Of a DNA stretch of 11,283 nt, positions 6,473-11,283 are shown in pieces. This DNA is from Acidobacteriota bacterium (lineage in GTDB: Bacteria > Acidobacteriota > UBA6911 > RPQK01 > JADFOI01). The stretch is from positions 1 to 11,283 of the forward strand of contig JAPUKI010000276.1 in the NCBI GenBank assembly GCA_027295745.1, written 5' to 3'. The notes below the pieces were generated by a model. That model saw only the letters and a program-made list of their open reading frames with translations, was not told the DNA's origin and made no database searches. The number at the start of each line of letters is the position of its first letter. Within the stretch, counting starts at the first letter, position 1. Position numbers and translations under genes: made by a program.

Positions 6473-6746
6473 GTGTTTCGTCCCATGAATATCATGACGT
6501 TTGTGGCGAGCGCGACGGCGTCGAGTTCGCGAAGCGACGACGACGCGATGCCAATGTGTATCGCGGAGGAGGAGCGACAAAGAAATTGATGCCGTCCCGC
6601 CGCCACCCTTCGGGCTGATGGGGGTTGCGGGCGGTCTCTGCGTCGCTCGTCGTCGCCGATGTCCCTGCATCACCTCCTCCTCGCTCCTTGATCTCCCCTC
6701 GCAAGACCCTTCAGCAAACGTCATGATCTTCATGGGACGATACACT
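6472..6746. mobile_element. 275-bp palindromic MITE-like element without a gene
   Basis: The outer 32 bases at each end (6472-6503 and 6715-6746) are inverted repeats that match at 30 of 32 positions; both contain CGTCCCATGAA and ATCATGACGTTTG. The interior is GC-rich, full of CGA/GGA triplets, and continues as a weaker palindrome toward a CCC-TTC-GGG centre near 6610. It fills most of the 364-bp gap between the small membrane-protein gene (stop at 6760) and lolA. Several open frames cross it on both strands, but they are by-products of the palindrome with Arg-rich junk translations. No transposase and no clear target-site duplication is seen; only TAA flanks 6472-6745. A mobilised repeat or a structured RNA are both possible. 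Confidence 0.75.
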
Positions 6747-6759
6747 AAGGTTGGATACT

Positions 6760-6987
6760 TCAGGAGCTTTGCAAAAGCGTCTGAAGTTCTGCTGGTTCAG
6801 TGGCCTGTTGTTCCTCTTGCTCAACCTTTAGCGGGCCCTGTTCCTGGATAAATGCAGAACCATCAAAGACTGTCCTTGGAGTGAGAAAAATGAAGGCTAG
6901 GATTAAGCCAGAGATAATGTCGTACTGCCAGCCACCACGTTGGTAGGTCCAGAATATTATTCTAAAAATTACCGGCAATCTCTTCAT
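6760..6987 (-). CDS. Small single-pass membrane protein, 75 aa, unknown function
   Basis: The product starts with a basic MKRLPVIFRIIFWTYQRGGW (1-20). Next come QYDI, a short hydrophobic span (about 24-36, IISGLILAFIFL), TPRTVFDG (37-44) and an acidic Gln/Glu-rich tail of some 30 residues. The block RGGWQYDI...FIFLTPR looks like a conserved small-protein signature that I have met in Acidobacteriota-type genomes, although I cannot name a family. The ATG at 6987-6985 follows the stop of the ATPase gene by 3 bases, so the genes are almost certainly co-translated. That coupling and the membrane span suggest an accessory subunit of the ABC transporter, which is inference. The real coding status is supported by operon position and non-random composition. 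Confidence 0.72.
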   Translation of the reverse strand: MKRLPVIFRIIFWTYQRGGWQYDIISGLILAFIFLTPRTVFDGSAFIQEQGPLKVEQEEQQATEPAELQTLLQSS

Positions 6988-6990
6988 GCC

Positions 6991-7722
6991 TCAGGAACTC
7001 TGGTCTTCCACGGCGTAAAATAGATTCTGCACTGGGTTCACAATCTTCCCGTCCCGCATCTCAAGAACGCGGTGTGCCGTTGAAGCGGCTTCAGGATCAT
7101 GGGTGATGATGATGATCGTCTGCCCACTGGATTGATTCAATTCCTGCAGTATGTCCAGAACCATTCGGGAGTTCTCCGAGTCGAGACTACCGGTAGGCTC
7201 GTCAGCCAGCAGAAGGGGGGGGCTATTAACGACAGCCCGCGCAATGGCAACCCGCTGCTGCTCGCCACCTGACAGCTCACAGGGCTTGTGGTCCATCTTG
7301 TCTTCCACTCCCAGCAGCCGCAGGATCCGACGCGCACTTCCCTTCTCGTAATAACCGTCCCCATGGATTCGTTGGGCCAGCGCAATATTCTCTCCTGCCG
7401 TCAAGGTGTTCAGGAGGTTGTAGCTCTGAAACACAAAGCCCATCTTGTGACGCCGAATTCTGGTCCTCTCCACATCACTCACCGAGCTGATGCAGATGCC
7501 TTCGACCAGAATCCGACCCGCGGTGGGTTTCATAAGTCCGCCCATGAGATGCAGCAATGTTGATTTTCCACACCCACTGGGGCCCACCACGGCCACAAAC
7601 TCCCCTTCTTTCACAGTGAAATCCACGCCACGCAATGCTGGGACTTCGATCTTACCGACACGGTAGACCATCTGAAGGTCTTCAACGACTATAAGATCTT
7701 TCTTTCGCTTCACTCCGATCAC
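6991..7722 (-). CDS. LolD/MacB-type ABC transporter ATPase
   Basis: This 243-aa cytoplasmic ATPase belongs to the group that works with FtsX-fold permeases. A complete set of motifs is visible: Walker A GPSGCGKS (47-54), Q-loop VFQSYNLLNTLTAGEN (97-112) with Gln99, signature LSGGEQQRVAIARA (150-163), Walker B with catalytic Glu175 in LLADEPTGSLD (171-181), and H-loop His208 (ITHD). The SGGEQQRVAIARA and EPTGSLDS pattern is typical of LolD, MacB and related ATPases. The start is GTG at 7722-7720, one base after the permease stop; translation is coupled. The N-terminus has a basic MIGVKRKKD extension. Given the neighbouring lipoprotein and LolA-like genes, a lipoprotein-release or lipid-extraction role is likely but not shown by the sequence alone. 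Confidence 0.9.
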   Translation of the reverse strand: MIGVKRKKDLIVVEDLQMVYRVGKIEVPALRGVDFTVKEGEFVAVVGPSGCGKSTLLHLMGGLMKPTAGRILVEGICISSVSDVERTRIRRHKMGFVFQSYNLLNTLTAGENIALAQRIHGDGYYEKGSARRILRLLGVEDKMDHKPCELSGGEQQRVAIARAVVNSPPLLLADEPTGSLDSENSRMVLDILQELNQSSGQTIIIITHDPEAASTAHRVLEMRDGKIVNPVQNLFYAVEDQSS

Positions 7723-7723
7723 G

Positions 7724-8815
7724 TTACTCGTACCCCAGCGCTTTCACAGGATCCATTCGAGCCGCTTTGATAGCGGGATAAAGAGCCCCTAACGTACCAC
7801 CTATAACTGCCATTACGGGAGCTGTAATCCGCCAGAACAGTGTGATCGTCACTGGAACTGTGGGAAAAGCTGCCACTACGAGTTGAAGCACCACAGACGT
7901 CAGAACGAAACCGAGCCCTACCCCAGCAAGGCAGATCAGCAGAGACTCATTCAGGATCAGCCTGATAATATAGGTTCTGGACGCCCCCATTGATTTTAGA
8001 ATTCCAATCTCTCGAGTCCTCTCTGTAATGGTGCTGTACATGGCCAGAAGAATAATCAGAAAGCTGATGATTACAGAGATGAACACCATTGCGCTCAGGA
8101 ACTCCTTGATTACGGGAGTATTCTCCATAACCAAGCCTTGCAATTCAGCCGCCTTGATGAGTTTATAATTCTCAAACCTTTCCTTCAACGAGTCATACAC
8201 TTGTTCGAGTGGGACCTCTTCCTTGGCCCGGATAAAGAACATGGTAGCCTTGTCGGGAGTCCCATTGAGTTCCTGTAGAGTGGTGAGCGGAAGCAGTACC
8301 CGCGCTCCAATACCCTGGCGAAAAACTCCTGCAACCGTGAACTGGTTACCCAGGATGTGCAAAGGGTCTTCGGTTGCCAATTTTCTGGAGTTGGCATATA
8401 TCGTGTCAATGATCACTTCACGAGGACCCGAGAACCTCCCTCCTTCAACAAAGCTCAAGCTGCTATTCACCCGTTCGAAACTTTCAGGATCAATTCCAAA
8501 AACGAGATGGAACTGATCACCCAAAAACTTTGCCAAGATCGGAGTGGCCGCCTCAACACCGTCAACCTCTTCAATCACCTTGTTGACTCGAACCGGAATG
8601 GTGCCACTGTTGAGGGCAAAGATCAGCGAAGCATCCGACGGCTGAAGGATGAAGTCCCCCCCAATCCCCTGGGTGCGCTCGACCAGGTCCACGAGCTGCC
8701 CGTAAGACAACCCCAAAGTGACGAGCAGCAACGCTACTCCCAAGGCCACGGCTATCACGCTCACACAAGTTCGCGTGGGCCGCTGTAGAAGATTAGTGAG
8801 AACCAGTCTAAACAT
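7724..8815 (-). CDS. FtsX-domain ABC permease (LolC/E- or MacB-like)
   Basis: This 363-aa inner-membrane protein has the four-span layout of the type VII ABC family: TM1 at about 16-38, a periplasmic domain of about 200 residues (39-238), then TM2 (240-262), TM3 (291-315) and TM4 (328-350). The FtsX domain shows TERTREIGILKSMGAS (264-279) and the closing LYPAIKAARMDPVKALGYE, both strong family marks. Only one permease gene is present, so a homodimer is expected, as in LolF- or MacB-type transporters. The start is ATG 8815-8813 with a weak GGATGA upstream. It sits 23 bp after the lipoprotein gene and 1 bp before the ATPase gene. The family covers lipoprotein release, peptide and drug export, so the substrate is inferred from neighbours. 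Confidence 0.9.
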   Translation of the reverse strand: MFRLVLTNLLQRPTRTCVSVIAVALGVALLLVTLGLSYGQLVDLVERTQGIGGDFILQPSDASLIFALNSGTIPVRVNKVIEEVDGVEAATPILAKFLGDQFHLVFGIDPESFERVNSSLSFVEGGRFSGPREVIIDTIYANSRKLATEDPLHILGNQFTVAGVFRQGIGARVLLPLTTLQELNGTPDKATMFFIRAKEEVPLEQVYDSLKERFENYKLIKAAELQGLVMENTPVIKEFLSAMVFISVIISFLIILLAMYSTITERTREIGILKSMGASRTYIIRLILNESLLICLAGVGLGFVLTSVVLQLVVAAFPTVPVTITLFWRITAPVMAVIGGTLGALYPAIKAARMDPVKALGYE

Positions 8816-8838
8816 TTTTCATCCAGCTGAGATAGATC

Positions 8839-9765
8839 TTACCTTATTTCACGGACAGGACCCTGCCCGCTCCCCACAAGATCGTCCCGGTCGGTTGTCT
8901 TCCCTTCCACGACTACCACCTCTGCACCGGGAGGAACGGGTACTTCAAAAGCCCCCTCTCGAATCGACTGGTTGACTTTGATCCCTTCTCTTGCGAGTTC
9001 AAAAGCAATGCGATAGCTTTCGCGCGCTCTCTCGATCTCAATAGAGGAACTTACGAGCACTCCGTCGATCTCACTGGGCTGATCGTACGTGATAGCACTC
9101 ACCAGTTCGCCAGACTCGTAGTAGTGCTGGCGAACCAGATGCATGGTACTTCGCTCAATCCAGAGTTTCCTCTCCAGTTGAACGGTCTGGGAATTCCCTT
9201 CAACCTGGATAACTCCCACCACATAATACTTGAATTGGAGGTCCTCTGTCTCTTCCAGGAAATAACGATGGCGCAAACTGTTGACGGGAATCCGCTCCAC
9301 CAAAATTCCCTTTAAGAGATGCTGTGGCCGAACGTTCAAGATGGGGCTCTTTTCCTCTATCTCAGCATCCACTCTTCCCGTCAGGTATCTGTTTTCTCCA
9401 GGTATCCAGATTTGAAAAGTTTCTCCATCCGAAGCCATTGCCACTACAGTCGAGCTGGTCAGTGGATTGAGAATGTTCAGGTAGAGGGAACCTGGCCACT
9501 GGGCAACCAGATAGGCCTTCGCTGTGCGATATTCCTCTAGATATCCTGTTTCCATGGAACCACCGAAAAACTCCACTTTCAGACTAGAAACGGAGAGAGT
9601 TTCGGCTGCAGCATAGCGCTCATTGATCAACCCCACCAACTCCTCAAGACTTGCCACCCTGGCCAGTGCATAGGCTGCAGGAGTCTCGATTGTGGTTCTC
9701 CTCTTGACTGCACCACCACAGCCCACCAGAAGGAGTATGGAGATCATTGTGGCGAGTCTTCTCAT
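8839..9765 (-). CDS. Outer-membrane-type lipoprotein with LolA/LolB-like (DUF4292-like) character
   Basis: This is a 308-aa predicted lipoprotein. The signal ends in LLLVGC with Cys16 as the lipidation site, and Gly17 rather than Asp follows, which fits sorting to the outer membrane. The mature protein has a helix SLEELVGLINERYAAAETL (39-57). Strand-rich segments follow, such as LKVEFFGGS, VVAMASDGETFQIWIPGENR (107-126) and NVRPQHLLKGIL (144-155). These suggest the half-barrel LolA/LolB fold seen in DUF4292-type proteins; this is a pattern judgement. The ATG at 9765 overlaps the dedA stop as ATGA. A longer frame running upstream to 10176 is only read-through of the dedA region. A lipid- or lipoprotein-accepting role at the outer membrane is a reasonable inference. 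Confidence 0.8.
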   Translation of the reverse strand: MRRLATMISILLLVGCGGAVKRRTTIETPAAYALARVASLEELVGLINERYAAAETLSVSSLKVEFFGGSMETGYLEEYRTAKAYLVAQWPGSLYLNILNPLTSSTVVAMASDGETFQIWIPGENRYLTGRVDAEIEEKSPILNVRPQHLLKGILVERIPVNSLRHRYFLEETEDLQFKYYVVGVIQVEGNSQTVQLERKLWIERSTMHLVRQHYYESGELVSAITYDQPSEIDGVLVSSSIEIERARESYRIAFELAREGIKVNQSIREGAFEVPVPPGAEVVVVEGKTTDRDDLVGSGQGPVREIR

Positions 9766-10412
9766 GCTATCTCGTGCTGGGGAGATTTCCTCTTTGCCCG
9801 GAACCACATTATGGCATAACTCACCATGGCTGTTACAAACAGTAAGAACAGCACAATACCCACTACAGGCAAATTCTCTTCCAGAAAACGCTTGGCCAAC
9901 TCCCCGTACAACACGGCCAGAGTTCCCCACATGAAGTATCGTATGCTGCGACCTACAGCAACTGACAGAAGAAATTTCACCCAGGAGATTCTGAATAACC
10001 CTGCTGATAGTACAAAGATCTTGAAAGGGGTGGGAGGGGGCAATACGCTGGGAACCACAATCGCCCAGATTCCCCATTGTCCATAAAGACGCTCTACCTC
10101 TTTCAACCTTTCCCTGTTTAAACGCTTGCGGAGAAAGGCTCCACCTCGGCGTCCAACCGAATAGAGCGCAGCACATCCGCAGACAGATCCCAGAATCGTC
10201 ATCACCACGTAGTAGGTCATCGTCCCCCAGGTCTGGCCTGTGGAAAGCACCACAATCAAAATGTCATTTCCTTCCGGTAGGGACAGAAATGAGGAATCTG
10301 CAAGAGCAATAAAGAAAAGCCCGGGACCGCCCAAGCTCGCTACCAGGAGATAGACATGGCTCAAAGCGGCTCGCAGGGTACTCCACAATCCTTCTGCTGT
10401 TGCCAAAAACAT
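9762..10412 (-). CDS. DedA/VTT-family membrane protein (YqaA-like)
   Basis: This polytopic inner-membrane protein of about 216 aa has the DedA/VTT fold. Members of the family act as lipid flippases or transporters, including recycling of undecaprenyl phosphate and phospholipids. Visible marks (numbering from the ATG) are ALADSSFLSLPEGNDILIVV (about 36-55), the glycine-rich span GSVCGCAALYSVGRRGG (about 74-90), and the re-entrant loop PSVLPPPTPFKIFVLSAGLF followed by FLLSVAVGRSIRYFMWG, the typical core ending in an arginine-containing helix. I chose ATG 10412-10410 because AAGG lies 6 nt upstream; an in-frame TTG at 10427 would add five residues. It is the first gene of the minus-strand operon, and its stop overlaps the lipoprotein start (ATGA). 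See the finding on the T7 run for a possible longer N-terminus. Confidence 0.85.
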   Translation of the reverse strand: MFLATAEGLWSTLRAALSHVYLLVASLGGPGLFFIALADSSFLSLPEGNDILIVVLSTGQTWGTMTYYVVMTILGSVCGCAALYSVGRRGGAFLRKRLNRERLKEVERLYGQWGIWAIVVPSVLPPPTPFKIFVLSAGLFRISWVKFLLSVAVGRSIRYFMWGTLAVLYGELAKRFLEENLPVVGIVLFLLFVTAMVSYAIMWFRAKRKSPQHEIA

Positions 10413-10423
10413 CACAAGCCTTG

Positions 10424-10447
10424 TCAAAAAAACGCTAATCGTACCAT
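10424..10447 (-). CDS. Possible 7-codon leader ORF before dedA
   Basis: The ATG at 10447-10445 follows AGGAG by 7 nt and encodes MVRLAFF. The TGA at 10426-10424 overlaps the in-frame TTG of the dedA frame as TTGA. The Shine-Dalgarno is part of the inverted repeat at 10455. It could couple translation into dedA. If the T7 run is really T8, it is instead the true dedA N-terminus. It could also be chance. Confidence 0.3.
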   Translation of the reverse strand: MVRLAFF

Positions 10448-10454
10448 ATTAACT

Positions 10455-10570
10455 CTCCTGGGAATTCGGGGACGGGAGAGTTCGGGGACGAGAGTTCGGG
10501 GACAGGCCCCGAATTCGGAGAGAATTCTTGGGCCTGTCCCCGAACTCTCCTATCCCCAAATTCCCAGGAG
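10455..10570. repeat. GGGGACAGG-type inverted repeat (REP/BIME-like) between divergent genes
   Basis: The right arm (10530-10570, 41 nt) pairs with the left arm (10455-10509, 55 nt) at 38 of 41 positions once one extra 14-bp unit is set aside. That unit, GAGAGTTCGGGGAC, is tandemly duplicated in the left arm (10476-10489 and 10490-10503). The 20-nt loop holds two GAATTC sites that pair again, so nearly the entire segment can fold into one long stem. The arms end in AGGAG on each strand, facing outward toward both divergent genes. Repeats with GTTCGGGGACAGGCC cores are, to my recollection, scattered in genomes alongside REP-associated transposases; none is visible here. Confidence 0.85.
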
Positions 10571-10577
10571 GTGCGCT

Positions 10578-10595
10578 ATGCTACATTCAAAATGA
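10578..10595 (+). CDS. Possible 5-codon leader ORF before the 150-aa gene
   Basis: The ATG at 10578 has a strong AGGAGG (GGAG to ATG spacing 7 nt) and encodes MLHSK. Its TGA at 10593-10595 overlaps the ATG of the next gene as ATGA. The downstream gene has no Shine-Dalgarno of its own, so termination-reinitiation is a plausible way to translate it. Such a short frame has no protein-level support. Confidence 0.35.
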   Translation: MLHSK

Positions 10596-11044
10596 AAGAT
10601 GACCATAATGAGAAGAAGGCCCCGGTGAGAAGACCTGCGGCTATTCAGGAGGAGATCGAAAAGTTAATAGGGACCTATGCGAGGGAGATTTTGCTGGGAC
10701 CCACCCGGCTCGTACCCCTACTGGGTCGTAAATGCGAACCTCGTATTCTCCACACCTTTCTCGGCTTTGAACTGAAGGTCGCTCAAAAAAGAATTACCTG
10801 TCCAGATATGAGCACCGCACTTTATTTGCATATTTTCGCTGAACTCGGCATGCCGTCCGTCAGAGCCCCCTACGACCCCAGTGTAATAACCCGTGTGCTT
10901 CCCGCGCTCGAAAAGGCCTTGAAACGTATTAAGAACCTCTTGCTGGAGGAAAACCTCCCTGAGAAACGACATCAATCGAAGCTCAGGGACATTTACAAGA
11001 GGATTCGAGACAAACTCAAACTGGCAGAAGAGGGAGTCTTATAA
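10592..11044 (+). CDS. Hypothetical basic helical protein, 150 aa
   Basis: I do not recognise this protein. It has no signal peptide or membrane span and looks cytoplasmic. The N-terminus is charged (MKDDHNEKKAPVRRP). A middle part has EEIEKLIGTYAREILLGPTR (20-39) and LLGRKCEPRILHTFLGFELK (43-62), with Cys48 and Cys70. The C-terminal third (about 104-146) is Lys/Arg/Leu/Glu-rich and should be helical, perhaps coiled coil. The start is uncertain: GTG 10571 is in frame but sits directly against AGGAG with no spacing, while ATG 10592 lacks its own Shine-Dalgarno but overlaps the stop of a 5-codon frame. The stop is immediately followed by the 174-bp palindrome. Non-random amino-acid use and a frame unbroken for 150 codons favour a real gene. 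Confidence 0.6.
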   Translation: MKDDHNEKKAPVRRPAAIQEEIEKLIGTYAREILLGPTRLVPLLGRKCEPRILHTFLGFELKVAQKRITCPDMSTALYLHIFAELGMPSVRAPYDPSVITRVLPALEKALKRIKNLLLEENLPEKRHQSKLRDIYKRIRDKLKLAEEGVL

Positions 11045-11218
11045 CCCGCATTTCTCACACCAGGTCGTTACGAAGCGGCGGAAGGGTCGGCCTGACAAGG
11101 CGCGCGACAGAGGCCCCCGCAAACGTACTCTTGAGTACGTTGAGGAGGCCGAACGAGGGCAACACAGTTAGGTCGAATCATTACGCCGATGCAGTAGAGC
11201 GGGTGTGAGAAGTGCGGG
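11045..11218. repeat. 174-bp imperfect palindrome with 17-bp terminal inverted repeats
   Basis: The ends CCCGCATTTCTCACACC (11045-11061) and its complement at 11202-11218 match at 16 of 17 positions. The exact midpoint carries a perfect 9-bp hairpin, AACGTACTC-TT-GAGTACGTT (11122-11141). Intermediate blocks also pair imperfectly: the CGGCGGAAGGGTCGGCCTGAC segment near 11077-11097 pairs with the complement near 11166-11187. It fills the entire gap between two convergent stop codons. It resembles a non-autonomous mobile repeat that could now act as a two-way terminator; no transposase is seen. Confidence 0.8.
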
Positions 11219-11219
11219 C

Positions 11220-11283
11220 TTACAACCGCTCCAAGAGGTCGGGATCCAGATCGATGAACTTCTCCACCTCATGGTGCATCCTC
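11220..11283 (-). CDS. C-terminal end of an unidentified gene (cut by window edge)
   Basis: The minus strand gives an open frame from the window edge to TAA at 11222-11220, encoding 20 residues ending HHEVEKFIDLDPDLLERL. The composition is protein-like (acidic, amphipathic helix), and the stop lies one base from the palindrome, mirroring the arrangement of the gene on the other side. Too little is present to name a family. Confidence 0.45.
   Translation of the reverse strand, partial: RMHHEVEKFIDLDPDLLERL

Noticed and set aside
6469..6748. Target-site duplication around the 275-bp element
   Set aside because: Only TAA is shared on the two sides and it is not symmetric with the inverted-repeat ends; too short to count.
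6446..6851. Several Arg-rich open frames across the 275-bp palindrome on both strands
   Set aside because: They mirror one another because the DNA is palindromic and GC-rich; none has a ribosome site or protein-like composition.
9766..10176. Long N-terminal extension of the lipoprotein frame
   Set aside because: It overlaps the dedA coding region and would place the signal peptide and lipobox in the middle of the protein; the ATG at 9765 with the ATGA overlap is far more sensible.
10413..10454. dedA promoter
   Set aside because: TACGAT or TAATAT could serve as -10 boxes, but no -35 partner lies at a proper distance because the inverted repeat occupies that stretch.

Overview
The window looks like chromosomal DNA from a diderm (two-membrane) bacterium. 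It carries an MCE/Mla-type phospholipid transporter, a LolA-like periplasmic carrier, a lobed lipoprotein and a LolCDE-like ABC transporter. The sequence style of the lipoprotein, the small 'RGGWQYD' membrane protein and the Mla genes resembles Acidobacteriota. That placement rests on recognition rather than a search, so treat it as moderate confidence. There are no rRNA or tRNA genes, CRISPR arrays, transposase genes or phage genes. The non-coding interest lies in several palindromic elements at operon boundaries.

Layout. (1) 1-1877, minus strand: aroC -> def -> fmt (fmt is cut by the window edge), joined end to end with no gaps. (2) 1878-1951: a short divergent regulatory gap. (3) 1952-5641, plus strand: mlaE-mlaF-mlaD followed by a CDP-alcohol phosphatidyltransferase. 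A perfect 15-bp hairpin lies between mlaF and mlaD, and a 7-bp tandem repeat forms the end of the last gene. (4) 5697-6395, minus: a LolA-like carrier with its own promoter-like sequence. (5) 6472-6746: a 275-bp, gene-free, GC-rich imperfect palindrome with 32-bp terminal inverted repeats. (6) 6760-10412, minus: an operon in the order DedA-like membrane protein -> lipoprotein of LolA/LolB-like character -> FtsX-type permease -> LolD/MacB-type ATPase -> 75-aa single-pass membrane protein. (7) 10455-10570: a GGGGACAGG-type inverted repeat filling the divergent gap. (8) 10592-11044, plus: an unrecognised 150-aa basic helical protein. (9) 11045-11218: a 174-bp perfectly centred palindrome that spans the gap to the C-terminus of an unknown minus-strand gene (11220-11283).

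Together, regions 3-6 form an envelope-building neighbourhood. MlaEFD should move phospholipids between membranes, and the phosphatidyltransferase makes a phospholipid headgroup. The minus-strand operon plus lolA offers an inner-membrane extractor (ATPase and permease), a soluble carrier and an outer-membrane lipoprotein, which is the parts list of a Lol-like lipoprotein or lipid export route. Points worth checking are the missing catalytic glutamate in MlaF, the coiled coil inserted into the MCE domain of MlaD, the conserved-looking small membrane protein, and the mirror-image mini-ORFs on either side of the 10.5-kb repeat.
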